Below are positions 13,601-28,600 of a stretch of DNA of 64,000 nucleotides, in pieces; position 1 is the first letter of the stretch, and each line of letters starts with the position of its first letter. The translations under genes and the position numbers were made by a program. The notes beneath the pieces are model-generated. The model was not told where the DNA came from. It did not search any database and worked only from the letters and a program-made list of their open reading frames with translations. Source of the stretch: Chrysopilus asiliformis (taxonomy: Eukaryota; Arthropoda; Insecta; Diptera; Rhagionidae). The stretch covers positions 13,153,957 to 13,217,956 of the forward strand of contig OZ035960.1 of the NCBI GenBank assembly GCA_964034945.1, in the 5' to 3' direction.

Positions 13601-16600
13601 CGCCAGGATATGTGCACGGTGGAACACTGACTGGGTGTAGTAAAATAATATCAGAAGACCGAAAGCCAAAGTTATGAGAAGGTGTAATTTAACTCTAAAA
13701 TTTATTACTGAAGGGGTAAAATTTTGATCAATATGAATGTTAGTAAATTTGTACGACCTTTGAAGAATTATTTCAAATTTTAGAATATTGAGGGCAATAA
13801 CTCCTCTTTCAATGGCAAAGTTTTCCCGAGAAAACCTGAACACCGTATAAAAAACTTAAGCGTGAAATGAAAAATTTAGTCCTTATCTTGCTCGATTTTT
13901 TCTCAAGACTAATGGACAGATTGATCTGAAACGTCGCCTACAGTGATGCCAAGTCTAAACATAACAAAAGCTATAATTGCCAATCTGGCTTTTCAAAAAG
14001 ATTTTTTCAAAATTTATTCCAATTGGATTTTGATGTATGGGAGTTTTATGTAGAATCATATCCAAAATAACTTTTGTTCTTGCGCGAAAAACGAATCTGC
14101 GTAAAATTTCAAGTCTCTAGCTCAATCCGTGCGCCCGGATTCCGCGCCACAGACGGATGGACGGACATGCAAAATTAATTTTTTTTTTATCATTCTAAAC
14201 ACACTGGTGTAATTCATTTTTGTGTGTGATAACGAGATCTTGGCATTACAAACGGTAAGGCAAATTTAATATACCCTTTGGTTTCACCATACGGGTATAA
14301 AAAGCTCATTTCATTGTTTTGCAGAGAAAATCGTGATTTTTGCCTCTCTCTAGGGGTTATATGCCTGAAGATATGCAACTAATTTAATTTTGTGTTTACG
14401 TTTTTCCTTTTTCCATTATCATTTTTATAAATTGACTAAACGCTGTCTAGGCTATCTATACCGTAGCTTCGCCACTGGAGACAAATAATTAAAAATGTGA
14501 CCTCATGTAAAAAGATCCGCAGGATGTAATACGAGGGCAGTCCAATAAGTACTTAGCCTACAAAAAAAACGAAAATTTTGGAAAAGTGACCATTTATTTC
14601 TCAACATAGTCTCTTTTTAGCTCGATACACTTGACCTAGCGATGCTCCAACTTCTTTAACCCGTCTGAAAAATACATTTTCTCGAGGTCTGCAAAGTAGG
14701 CCTCCGTAGCGGCGATGACCTCCTCATTCGACTCAAATTTCTGCCCGGCGAGTGACTTTTTCAAGTTTGGAAACAAAAGGAAGTCGCACGGGGCCAAATC
14801 TGGAGAATACGGTGGATGGGGAAGCAGTTCGTAGCCCAATTCGACCAATTTGGCCGTGGCAACGGCGGAGGTGTGAGCCGGGGCATTGTCATGGTGAAAG
14901 AGCACTTTTTTCTTCGCCAAATGGGGCCGTTTTTTCTGCAATTCGGCGTCGAATCGGCCCAATAATTCGGTATAGTAGAGCCCTGTGATCGTTTTGCCCT
15001 TCTCCAGGTAGTCGATGTAGATCACACCTTGTGAATCCCAGAAAACGGTGGCCATCACCTTTCCGGCAGATAGGACAGTCTGCGCCTTCTTCGAAGCACG
15101 TTCGCCGGGTAAAATCCACTGTTTCGACTGTTCCCTAGTCTCTGGTGTGTACCAGTGGATCCATGTTTCGTCGACGGTCACGAAACGACGCAGAAACTCC
15201 TTCGGATTGTGCTTAAACAGCGTCAAACACTGCTGTGAAGTGGTTTCACGGTTGCGCTTGTGGTCCGGAGTGAGCAAACGCGGCACCCATCGCGCCGACA
15301 ACTTTCTCATGCCCAAAATTTCATGCAGGATATGACCCACGCGGTCTTTTGAGATGCCTATTGTCTCAGCTATCTCGCGCAGCTTCAATATGAGATCGTG
15401 GATTTTTGTTATGTTATCCTCCGTGGTAGCCGTTTTCGTAGCACCTGGGCGTGGCTCATCAAAAACCGACGTGCGACCCCGTTGAAACTCGTTACACCAA
15501 TTTTTGACGGTCGCCATCGAAGGAGAAGAGTCACCGTACACAGCATCCAAGCGCTCTTTGATTTCGCTGCGCGATTTCCCTTCCAGAAACAAGAATCGAA
15601 TCACCGACCGATATTGCTCTTTTTCCATTTTTCTGAAATCCGCAGACACGCCCGCTTCCATACACGGTCAAAACAAAACTACGAGTTCGATTCGGCTGAA
15701 ATTTTGACTGTAGCCGTCTATGAGAATGTAGTACACGATAGTAAATTTCTCCTGCGATAGTGGCGCCATCGGGCGGTGAGGCTAAGTACTTATCGGACTG
15801 CCCTCGTATAATGCAATATTGGAATAAAATTCCTTTAACAAAAAATGTTTTAGACAAATTGAATGAGATATTTTCTCCAAACGCTGTCTCACTTTTAGTG
15901 AAGTTATGAATATAAATTGAAATTTTATCACAATTATTATTTAATGGCATTTCATTCTAAATTTATGCTACATATCCAGTGGATGATAAATTTCCAACAA
16001 CAAAGTATAAATTTTTTCTATTAAAGAACTAAAAGTTCTTTTGAGACAATTTTATTCCAATAAAACTTCTATTATGTCAGACATTTCACCGGACGATGGA
16101 ACGAATAACAGAGTTTTCCATACTATTTTGCAAACATGTTTATTTATGGATTGTAATTGAAGTTTACACATTGAATATCGTTGCAAATAAACAAACAAAT
16201 AAAATAAAATCAAATATTTCAATCAATTTTTTTTTCGTCGGTACTTTTATTCTGTATGTGAAATAATTCTACGATAAAAACTTCCAGAGCGAAAAAAAAC
16301 ACTTTATATCACACGACTTTGGCGTGGGTGAAGGATTGGAAATTGTTTCAATACTTTTCATGAGAATCGAATAATCTATCACTGTTCTTTGTAAAAATAC
16401 GAGTTTAAATGCAGAAAAACAAGTATTTATTTGTCTCTGTTTGAAAATTGTCTCCCCCTATTTTTATTTTGATCTGGCAATTCTTTTTTTTTTTTTTTGA
16501 CTTTATTTCTAGTTTCATCGATTTACATAGTTGACAATCGAAATGTAGCCCGAGCAAAAGTTCGTTACTTCGTGTTCACACACCCAGGATCTAAAAAAAT

Positions 16601-19600
16601 GAAGGGAAATTATTCAACAACAGTGACTTTTGGCTTGTATGAGTTTTTTTTTTGTATACACAGTTTTTCTTCCAGTTTTCAAATTTAGGGGTTGCTGTGA
16701 CTCAGCCCTAACTCACAACTGTTGTATTAGAAAAAGTAACATCAAGAAATAAACGAAAAAACCCGGGGTTTTTTTTTAAATCCTTTTCTGTCTGTTTCTT
16801 GTGTTTTATTTTATTTTATTAATTTTTTTGTATTTGTATCTTTTCTATTTTATTCCAAAGATGTTCACGGTAACATTGCACTCAAAATACACTTTGTATG
16901 TATATGAAAATCCGGATAGTATGCTGTATCTAATAAAATGTATATTTCTGATGTTGCTTCCTCCCATTCAATTGTTTTCCTTTTAAAGAAGAACGTTTTA
17001 CAGTTCATCGATTCCATCCCTTACGTAAAATCGTTTATATCTTCTGGTGATGTTGTTTCAACCTTTAGTTTCACAAAATTGATTCGGTTTTTCATTTTTC
17101 TCTCGTTATTTCGTTTTTCTTTAAAATAAGATAACAGAAGAACTAAAAAGCTCAGTAAATTTCATTTGGCATAATTGATAAAATATACTTTGCTACGTCT
17201 TGGGGTTCCATTCTGCAGCTTCTCAATGCATCCGTACGTAAAACGTTCTTTCCGAAATGTTTTCTCAGCCAGAACGAGAGAAAAGTTTTTGTTTTCAATC
17301 TTTTGAGAAAATCCTTTTCGATTCGTACCGTACGCTTTGGAAGTCGGAAAATCCAATGATGAAAAAAAGACTCACAAATATGTTACGAAAGTTGCATCGT
17401 CGGGAATTTTCTAGAGACGTTCAAGTGAAAATGTAATTTTCGTAAATGGCTGAAATAATTAAAGTTTGTTTCGGATAAAAAAAAAACTAACACAAAGAAA
17501 AACAAACATGGTGAAAAGAATTTTCTTAATCCCATTCGTTTTTCAGAACAAACGCAATTTATTTAAGCATTTTTTAATCTTTTTAATCGAATAAACAGTA
17601 CAACTAATTTTTTTTTGTTTTCCATAAAACACGACTAGCAGAGCATGATTGAAAATCAATTAAAGATTGTTTCGTTTCAAGGATTTTTGAGGGGTAGTTT
17701 AATTTTAAATGTTTATGGATTTATCAATCATAAAATAACTTCACTGTAATCTTTTTTCACTTTCATGTGGATTCTCCTAAGCTACACTTACCTAACTCCC
17801 CTCCCCCCTAATCTTAACTCCTCACCCAAGATCCCTTCAGGTGCCGATGCCAGTCCACATGAGAGTAAATACGCCAGTAACTCTCAAAAACTCTCGAGAG
17901 TTACTCGCAGGAGTTAATTTCGGCGATTTTTATATCGCGAGCTCTCGGCGAGTTTCTAGCGAAACGCACTTTCGCGAAAACTCTCCAGACCCTGTCCATT
18001 TGTGAGTGATGCACGACTGAAAGTGGAAAGTAATCGAAATGTCATCGCACTACAGGAAGGTTGCGTTGCAGCAGCTGTGATTATCCTAATTAATAATAAG
18101 AGACATACAAAATCAGCCAAAAAAAAGTGCTGGGTTAAGTCTTGGATTCAAAGGAGAAATCTTTTGGGTGCCGGGAAAAATCTAATAAGAGAATTGCAAA
18201 TTGAAGACGTGTAACAATTTAGAAATTTATGCAGGGTAACAAGTTCGGAAATAGAGTTTTTAATTAAAATTGTCGGAGCGGTTGTCGTAAGAAAAAATTA
18301 CAAAAATGAAAGAAGAAGCGATATCTTGATTTTTTTGACATCTTGCTTTGGCAAGTTGTCGAGAGCTACTAGCGAAATTCAAACGCCGTTCGTATCTGGC
18401 GAGCTACTCTCCGAGAGTTCAGTGGGTGCGTGTCGACTAGAGAGTAGAATCCATAGATATACTCGCTCGATTTGCTGTCTCAAATAGTCCCATTTCAATA
18501 CAGTTCAGTGAATCAAAACGAGTCAAGTAAGAGCAAGATAACCGTATGAAAATAAATATAGTCCTCTCGTTTAAACCGTGAGCTGTCAAAGGAAAATAGA
18601 CTTTCGGAATGGTGTTGGCGCCTAAAGTTCGTTTTTGACGCCTAAAAATAGTCTCAAACTTGTGAAATTTGAATTTCGCGGCAAACTAAATTTGAATTTC
18701 GCGACCTTATACAGTTCAAGTACGATAAAGAGGGAAATACTTTTGGGACCATTTTTCAGCAGAGCTTTGTATGGTGACAGTTGTTCTATGTTATATAGTT
18801 CTGTGGTAGAATCACTTTTGACAACTCATAGAAACTAGCTCGCGAGTTTTTGCGAGTTTCTGCGAGCGACTCTCAGAGTCGTGTCCATTTGCGAGTAGCT
18901 GCTATCGAGAAATCTCGAGAGGTTCTCGCCGGCATTTACTCTCATACGGATCGGCACCTTTACATCACTAAAGACAAATTTCTCCGGTTTTTACAAATAA
19001 ACAGAATATGCCTTAAAGACATTTTTAGCTCATATGCACTTACCACAGAGCTTGTTCCACAGCCCTATATGAAGATCACTCAAGGTTGGGAGCAAGGATG
19101 TTAGAAAAGTCAGACAAAACAACATTTTTCCATCAATACTAAACGTTTTTTAGGAATTATAAATCCTAATTATAAAATCACAAAAAAAAAATCAAAATAT
19201 TTGCCAAACTTAAACTAAAGAGGAGCACTTCCGGGTGCCGCGCTTGGCCCCATTTTAAGAAATAGCCAAAAATAATTTAAACACCGTGTATCAGAAGCAT
19301 AACAAATAGAATAAGTATTTATCTCGCTTTTATTTCCGATAACAATGCTCGAAAAATTTTGCATTTTTAAAAAAAAAATACTTTTTTTAAATTTTTTTAG
19401 GGTCATTGGATGGTGTTTATAAACCCAATCGCTTACATATCGCGTTCTCAATTATATTCAAATTCAAATTTCAATGATAGTCACATTTCTGCCATTCTGT
19501 TGTTGTTAAGAAACACACCTTAAAATATTATAAAAGAATGAGAATAACGATTTCTTTTTGAATAACTAAAGAAACCACTTGAATGACTTAATTTATCATT

Positions 19601-22600
19601 TTTCTAAAATACGCCATGATGCAATGACAATATGATAAACAACTTCAATCGAAATTACATCACGTGATCACTTGAAAATTTCTCTATTATTCCCATACCA
19701 TCGAATCGTGCTAAATCTAGCAAACAACAACAGTCACGAATAAACTGAAAAATTTCTCACTAGAGTATAGCATAAAAACTATTATCCTTTCTTGAAATAG
19801 ACAAACACGATAAACTATGGCGACATTCAGGCACTCTCGAGTCTTAAGGAATTTTCTTCTGAAATAAATTTTCCTCGACATTCCGTACTCTTATTTTTCG
19901 GATAACAGCAAACGGATGGATTTGGTGTGCCTGCCCTGCCATGCCGGTGCCTTTGGGGAGAAGAACAATCGAAGGATGTTTTGTGCATATAGCCATATGG
20001 ATAGCACGTTAACATGATGGCGGTGGCGGCATCAACAACATCGTCCTTTGCCAAAGATATTCCTTACGCCTCTTAAGAGTATTCTTTGGCCAAAAACGAC
20101 ACGTCCTTCGAAATAAGCTTTTCTGGCAAACATCCAAAACTTTTCTATACCACGTCCCTCGCATATAACTTTTCTCACTAAAATTCTTTCCATCTTAAAT
20201 ATGTATGTATGTATGTGTGTATATATCTGTATGGGATGTGATTTTTTTTCGTTTTCAAAAATGTTTTTGTTGTTGGATAACTTTCCTGTTTATTAGATTT
20301 TTTTTTCCTTTAGCTAACCATCGCATCGTTGGAAAAAGAAAATGAAGGAAAGAACTTGAAAAGTTTTTAATTTTGTCTCCTAAGCCGGCACCTGTATTCT
20401 AGGCTAGATCGGGACACAGCATTTGCGTTGTTGAATTGTTTAGCTATAGGTTTTTATTTGGATGAGATTGCCTGTATTCAGGACTTAGGCTGGGAACACA
20501 AACTTTTTTTTTTCTTACTTCAAAAACATACACCAACACATATATAAAGATTGCTCCTCCACACGAGAATATGGACCCTACGCCAAGAAATTGACCTTTA
20601 GTCGGATGTCCCTTATTCGGTTAGGGATTTTTTTCTCGTTGTAGTGTTGTTTTTTTTCGTTATATGAGAATATAAAACTCTGTACTAAACAAGTAAATTG
20701 AAGATTTTCTTTTGTGGAAAACCATTGGAAAAAGTTGTTGTTGCCGAGATAAGAGCAAGGATATACTTCAATAAAATTTCCTCGCCATGGAGAAAACGAA
20801 ATAACACAGAACAACAACAACAACAACAAAAAATTGGGAAGCTTTACTTTGGATATATAAAAGAATATTTGAATCATGTTTCTTGTAACGCCCGTCCTAC
20901 TTAACCCACACGTGGTTTAGATACGATACCTAAAAAAAATTTCTATACAGTTTTGGGATTCATTATTCCTCAATAGAATCTTATATTCCAGAATTATATC
21001 ACAATATTCTATTTGTATTTTTTCGCTCTGTGGACCATAATTCCATTCAATTCATCAAAAGAAATTCATATTCAAATAAATCCTCTCCTTTTGCGAAATA
21101 TTACTTTCAATAAGCCGATGGTAAACATTATTGAACAGACTTACATATATGTGAAATGTTAATTTCGAAAGAGTGATACATCAGTAATCTACATCTACAT
21201 TTTTTTATTACAATTACATCGAATATAATTTACCGCCATATTCAAGTGTTTCTTTTGGAGATCACAATATTAACCTCATGTTATACAGGTATGATGAAGA
21301 TTGTTTGTGCGGATTCATAATATTAGTGTATAGAATGTAATAAAAAATTGAAGAATCAAAACAGGTAAATTTTTGCTTGATTTCAAATCATACTAATATA
21401 TAAAAATGAGTTGGTGTCTGTCTGTCTGTTCCTCTTTCACGCAAAAACTGCTGAACCGATTGACTTGAAATTTGTCATGAGTGTTTGTGGTAGTTCTGGT
21501 TCCAACATAGGCATACAGAAAAGTAGCGCGAGGGGTGGGGGGAGTAAGGGGAGGGGGTAAAGTGATTTCAAAATTTAGTTTTTGCGCTATGTTACTCTTT
21601 CGCGGGGAAACTACTGAACCGATTGGCCTGAAATTTGGCATAGATGTTCGTCTGGGATCCAGCCCCAACATAGACCCATTAAAAAGTAGCCCGAGAGGTG
21701 GGGGAGTAAGTGGAGGATAAATTAAACGCGCGGCCGGATGCCGCATATCATGTGGGTGGTGAACCGCAGCGCAGCCCCTAGTTTCAAATAAATTGCTATT
21801 TTGGTTCGGGGCGCAGCCCCTAGTTTCAAATAAATTGGAAGTATTGACGCGCTGGAAGCTTGAAAAATCTGTTTCATTCATTCGTGGTGATTATTCTTCG
21901 AAAATTGGAAAAAAAACATTAAAATTTTAAAGGTTTTTGATTTTTTTTTTGGAATTGGATTAGCACTTTTGAAAAAAACGGAGTCGATAACTCACCGAAA
22001 CGGAGTTCAATGGAGTCCACCAACCTTTCGGGGAAAATTGAACTCCAGGTTAAATGTTTCCTGTGGGTGTTGATTATTAACAATTTTTCGGTATTAAACA
22101 AATTTATTAAAGGGGTTAAAAAACAACAAATTTCACCTCAATAATGCTTGTTTTTTTTTTGAGAGCATTTCAGATGTTTCGATTTGTTTTTCGTCTTTTT
22201 AAACTTGATATTGGTTGTTAAAAATTTTCTTGAATGTCTCTACCGGGACTCGAAACTGGGGCACCTTGATTTGTGAGCCATTCGCCTTCCCAGCCAATTA
22301 GGAAGTCTCTTCTAAACACCTTTTACCATCGAAATAACTTCTGGAAGGAGTTCAAGCGAATCTTTGACTACTTTTCGAAGTTAATTCAATATTGAGGTTA
22401 AAACGGTTTTAAAGTGAATTTTCAACTCTTTTAAACAGGAATGCCAAAAAAAACTCAGCGCTACGGTGTTAAATTTCTACATAACACTAAAAAGGAAAAA
22501 AAAATTTTTTTGCCAGGTGCTTACTTTTAGCTATATTTCGAGGCGGTATTAATTTTTCCACGGATTTTTTCAAGAGTGTACACATGAAATATTGGAAAGA

Positions 22601-25600
22601 GCTTCGAGGCTCGCGGGGTCTAAAGAGGTTTTCCAATTTTCTTAACATGTTCGCTGCCGTTCGCATTTTTTTCAAGGAAATTTCCATACGTTAAAATAAC
22701 ATTAAATTTTACTGACTTAAATGCGTAACATGAATATAAATGGAAGTGAATCGCGACAAAAATCGTTGTGTAAAAAATTTTTGATAAAAAAAACACCACA
22801 AAGCTTTGTTTGAATTAACCACCAAATCGTAATTATTGCTCGACTTTTATTGCGTTCGTTAATTTACACTATAACCATTCATACTTTCCTCTTCTTCGGG
22901 GAAAGTATTGTAACGGAGGCCTACTTGAGAACGAGGCTAGATTGAAAATTTCTGATCAGTACGAAATCCGTTTCAGACAAGATTATGAGGATGTCCGTGC
23001 GTCTGTCTGTTGGTCTGTCCGTTTAACGTATCTTAAATAACTCGAGAACACGTCGACCTAGCGACTTGAAATTTTTGGTAAATAAGGTTTACAAAAATCG
23101 TGGTTTTGTGTAAACTTTTAAAAGCAACGTTAACTATAACGGGTACCTCTCACAAAATTTTTTGGAAACATTTTTTTTTTTAAATCTCTTGAAAATGCGC
23201 TTTTTGGAAAATGAATGTAACAAAATTTAAAAAGTATAAAATTTTGCTTTAATGGTTTTTTTTGTATCTCTAACGGTTCTCAAGATATTAAAAAAAAGGT
23301 CTTTTGAAAATGCCTTGAAAATTGCATAGTTTATGAAAAAATTCATATAACCAAATTTATAGGAAATCAAATTTTTAAGTTTTTTTCCTTTAAAGGTTGG
23401 TATCTATATTTAACAGTTCTCGATATATTTGAAAATAAAAAAAATTTTTTACATGTTTTCCGAAACTAAATATTGCAGAGAAAAGTTTTATGTCGATCAC
23501 AACTGATATTTTTCCCTAAACTCATAAAAAAAAAAAAGTTTTTAGCTTTTGATTAATCTAAAAATTAAACGTCAAAACGGACATCCAAAAAAAATTGTTT
23601 TTCCTTCATTTCAATTAAAATTTAATTAAAAAACTTGACAAGTAAAAAAATAACAATTGTTTAAATACAGTTTATTAAATGAAAATGTCCTATACAACAG
23701 ACGTCCATAATTCTGATGGATGAAGCCATTGTCAGACAAATAAATGTAACAAATTTCATTAGCCAAAGGCCGAAACTTTTACCCCGAAAAACTTTTTCAA
23801 TTTAAATGTGTTAGTACAATATTTTAATGTTTTAATTTATTCCATTACTCTCGATTTTAGGTTATACTGGGAAAAACTGTCAGTACGAGTCGGATCCATG
23901 TAATCCAACGGAATGCATGAATGGTGGCTCCTGCGTTGGCAATTCTACACATTTCCGGTATGTATTTATGTGAGGACCATTACTGGGATCCCCCCTCCCC
24001 TTTTCCACTAAATGAATAGTCGTCCCTCTAAATCTGTGCCTGTCTGTCATCGTGGAAAAAGTTTGAACCAAAAGTGCAAATTTTCCAAAAAATTCATTCC
24101 TATTTGGCTTCAAATATGTCTGCCATTCTATTCGTAGTCCTATATATAAAAAGAAATTTTATTTATGTACATACACGATGGGCACAATTCGATATTTATC
24201 CCTTTATTCGGTCAGTCATTCAATTCCGGGAAAAAACTGTCAACTGAACATCGAAATAGACTCATATATGCAACAAAATAAATATTTTTAGCCTCTATTT
24301 AAAATCCTTAAAACGGGCGTACATAGCCGAGTGTAATTGTGTGTGTGTGTGGTACTTTAGTAAAATTTTCATATTTTCTTTTTTTTTGCTCTTTTTTCCG
24401 TCGAAACATGGTGGAAATTCACCGCACTGTCCTAAATGCAACTATAAATGAATCACGAAATGGTGGACACACGTTTCCGGGATGTTGCCTGGTTTGGGGT
24501 CGATATCATCGTCATTGTGGCCTCTTAAAAAACTATTCGCCTGGTTTTCGTTCGTTTTCGGGATCCAAACAGATGTGATTGTGCTCCAGGATATACAGGA
24601 CCGCTGTGTCAACACAATTTAAATGAATGCGAATCATCCCCTTGTGTGCATGGAATTTGTGTCGACCAAGAGGAAGGCTTCCGATGCTTTTGTCAGCCAG
24701 GTGGGTGCCTAATTGATTTTTATGTTTTTTCCCCTGTTAATCTCTTTTCTTTTTTTAATTTAAAAAAAATATATATCTTCAATGTACGCTTTAGTACGGT
24801 TCATTTGACTTAGACTTAATTCAAGAGTTTCTCATTTCCTCACCGTATCACGTTGAGGACTTTAATTTTTCGTTTAGCTTAGAAACGTATCTAAGCGCAA
24901 ATTCTCTCATCCATTTCGATACCTTCGGTTGATATCCATCAAGTTTTCTCGCACCACTTAATTTTGACTCTTATACGAGGAATATAAGGTAGACCAAACA
25001 ATGTTTGAACGATGATGGTGGCTTAATTCTCACATCCTTGGAAAATATCTGATCTGTTCCGTTTTTGCCTCGTTCGATATCCATCCAATTTGCCCTATTC
25101 TAGTATCTTTATTCTAAATTCTATCAATCCATCCCCCGCCGTCGTCACTGCCGCCTTTCACGAACGAGATTTTTGGGATTATAATAGGTCGATGTTGTAG
25201 GTCTTCAAAATCGAGTAAAAAGTTAGGATCGTCCCTAAAAAATAAAAAGCGAAGTAATAACAAACACAAAAACAAAATTACATGGAAACGTCAGGAGCTG
25301 GCATTTTTCGGTAATGCAGAGCTAGAGCGCGGTAAATTTGTAAATTTGTGTAGATATAAATTTATCGATGAGGGCGACAAATTGAGTGAACTCTAAATCA
25401 AGCATAGAAGCAGAAATTCTAAGGCAAATCTTCTCCAACGACATTTCATTTTATTCTTATATACCTGCCTTAGAGGCAACAACAGCCCCCCTCCCTCTTT
25501 ATTAGAGCACCAGGACGACCCCAACTCATAACCCGAAAATCACGTTTGTTTTTGTTTCCTTGCTGTTCCAGTGCTTTTCTTAAATCCGTCCGGCCGTTGT

Positions 25601-28600
25601 GATGTTTCCCCTGTGTGTCACGGGATTTTCAAACCCGACCTTCCCCCTTCCCTCCTTCTACAGTCGCTTTCGACGATCATTTTCTTAAACTAATTCTTTT
25701 GCCTTTTCTTTGGGGATTGCTTCAGGAAAATTAAGCTTAGTTATAGAGATTTGCTCAAGTGGCCCCCACCGAGCGAACAGCCCTAACAGGAGTGCTTTTC
25801 TACTCCATTCGACTGATAAACTAACCCAGCAGCATGCAAATTGGATGGTGGTGGGGAGAGAATGGATGAGATGTGGTAGCGGATGTGGGAAAATGGTTAT
25901 AGGAAAATCTTCAGTTCGTTTTTCGCACGTTGAAATATTTTCCATCAGAAGCGATTGAGATCGAAAAATAGACAAGATAAGGGAGAAGAAATGACAAGGG
26001 TGACTTAAAAGTCGATTTGGCTATTTTGATGTTATCAATTTGCATTTATTTGCGACAGAGGTGTTTCTTGATTAAATTTCGAAAAAGGAAACACTGTGGA
26101 ATCGTATTTGCCAGGAGGCGCGACACCACCCCACTATTAAGCCAGCTAGCCGAGAAAAAAAAATTCGATGCGTATACTAAATGGAAATAAGATGTCGCTA
26201 AATGAAATGAGTTTGAACCTTAATTTTGAAAACATCGAAATTGCTTTAGAGCCTCCATTGGAATTCTGTTGTTTTCCTCTCACATTTATCTTTAGGAAAT
26301 TTTTTTACGATTTTACTTTCTTTGCTTATATTTATTTTCGCATTAAAATGGAATGATGGAAAAATAAAATGGAAAATAATTTCAACGGCGAAAAAGAATT
26401 AATTTCAAAAAGTCAACCCATCGAATTAAAAACTTGAGTGGTCTTACACGCGCTTGCTGAACTAGATATCATTTTTAAGGGCTTAACGACTTCTACTCGA
26501 AATTAATTAGAAATTTTTCTGATTAACTTTGGTCATACTCCAAATTAGATGGCTCGAAATTTGGTACAGGTAAAACTCTTTTAGCACGGTTTGCTACAAC
26601 ACTGTTTCGGTCTAACACGTTTGGATATTTGAAGAAAACCTCGTATAACGTGGCCTCCTACAACATGGTTTCGCTCTAACACGATCAGAAGTTTGCGAAA
26701 ACCCTCGTATAATGCAGAGTTTCCTCACGCAAATATTCGATAAAACTCCTACAACACGGTTTCGCTCTAACACGTTTGGATATTTGAAGAAAACCTCGTA
26801 TAACACGGCCTCCTATAACACGGTTTCGCTCTAACACGATCAGAAGTTTGCGAAAACCCTCGTATAATGCAGAGTTTCCTCACGCAAATATTCGATAAAA
26901 CTCCTACAACACGGTTTCGCTTTAACACGTTTGGATATTTGAAGAAAGAAAACTTGACAGTTCTTATGTGTCAACTGGCTTGTCTATATGACGTTTGTGT
27001 TCAGCATTTAGTGCCATTTCATTATGAAGAGACTTACGTGTGAACAACGTTTACTAATTGTGGAAACTAACACGGCCCTTACATGCGTCTGTAGAGCTGA
27101 CACAGTCGCTGACACAGTCTCGTGTAAATGCACCGACTGCCAGTTCGCGAAATGTGTTTTAATTCGTTGTCAGTAATTTGACATTTGAAGTCTGTGCTAC
27201 TGACAGACTTTACAGTCGCGTGTATAGGCCGGGTTATTTCCAAAATCAGTGCTCAATTAGAAATTGTTATAGAGCTCTTCGTCCACATTTTGGTCGTCAT
27301 AATCGTCATAATCGTCCCACTGAACGCACTATTCGTGAAACCATCACGAAATTTCGAACTAATTTTACACTATTAGACATTCATCCATCAACCAGAGTGC
27401 GTACAGCTCGTAGTAATGGGAATATTGCTGCAGAAGCAGAGAGTGTTCGTGAAGACCGTGATCAATCAATTCGTCGCCGTTCTCAAGGTTTGGTCATCGC
27501 TACAGAGCAATGATCAATGAATTTTTGTTGCCAAAAATTCAAGATATTGGTGTAGCTGACTTGTGGTTTCAACAGGATGGCGCTACATGTCATACAGCTA
27601 ACAATACAATCGCTTTATTGAGGGAAACGTTCGATGAAAACATCATCTCAAGAAATGGTCCTGTTAATTGGTCACCGAGATCTGGTGATCTGACACCATT
27701 GGATTACTTTCTGTGGGGATATGTGAAATCTCTTGTTTACGTCGATAAACCCGGAACGGTTACAGCTTTGGAAGCAAACATAACCCGTGCTATTCGCGGA
27801 ATACCGACCGATATGCTTGAAAGAGTGGTCGAAAATTGGACCCACAGAATGGACCATTTAAGAGTTAGTCGTGGGCAACATTTGAAGGAAATTATCTTTA
27901 AACATTAAATGGCATGAATCAAACTAACAACTTAAATAAAGATTTTCCTCAATATATTAATTATAATGTGTTTTATTTTAAAAAAAAAACAGGAAGCTCT
28001 TATGACGATTGCCCCTGACAAAAAAATTATTTTTTCATTAAAACTTATGGTTCAATCACAATGAAGGCGGCAAGCGGCAGCAGCGACGGCGGGCGGCATG
28101 GCTCCGCCACATATACCGCCGAGCCAGCTACAATGATAGCGGCACCATCGGCATATGCTTCTGTTTTGCGAAATCAAAACGTCAAAACATCTGCATAGAA
28201 TGTGGCGCCGAATGTGGTGGTTTTCATAAAACATTTTGGGCGGCAAGTTTGACTTTGTTTCAAACTCGGCGGCGATGGGAAAAGTGCGCTGCCGTTGCCG
28301 CTGTATTGTAGCAGCTCTCGTTGCGCTATGTTAGTGCAAAAAAAAATGCCGCCCGCCGCTGCCGCTTGCCGCCTTCACTGTGGTTGAACCATTACTCTTT
28401 TTTGAACTCAAAAATAACTTTACCGATTGATCTAAAATTCTGTTTTTTTTTTTTGTTTCTTGAAGAAATTTATTTCACGCTGAATATTTCATCATTTACA
28501 ATCCTGTCAGATTTACCCAACTCTTTAATTTACTGAAATATTTTTGGTAATCTGAAACGAAACATTCATTTTCTGTAAAGCAGTGATATTTTAATTAATT

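Larger units (their letters stand above)
2273..23860 (+). other. Intron 2 (21.6 kb), filled with mobile elements
   Basis: Starts GTAAGT and ends TCGATTTTAG, joining CLCPYG to YTGKNC inside EGF 2. It contains a mariner, about ten miniature inverted-repeat elements, dispersed repeats and long AT-rich runs, listed separately. Stretches with nothing recognised are 6110-8980, 11340-13920, 15810-17830, 18960-21390, 21800-22220 and 22310-22880. Open frames there (for example 12661-12969 and 19827-20054 minus) have no family I recognise. Confidence 0.85.

Noticed and set aside
19827..20054. Minus-strand open frame with several cysteines
   Set aside because: No family recognised, no ATG at the frame start and no flanking splice signals that fit.
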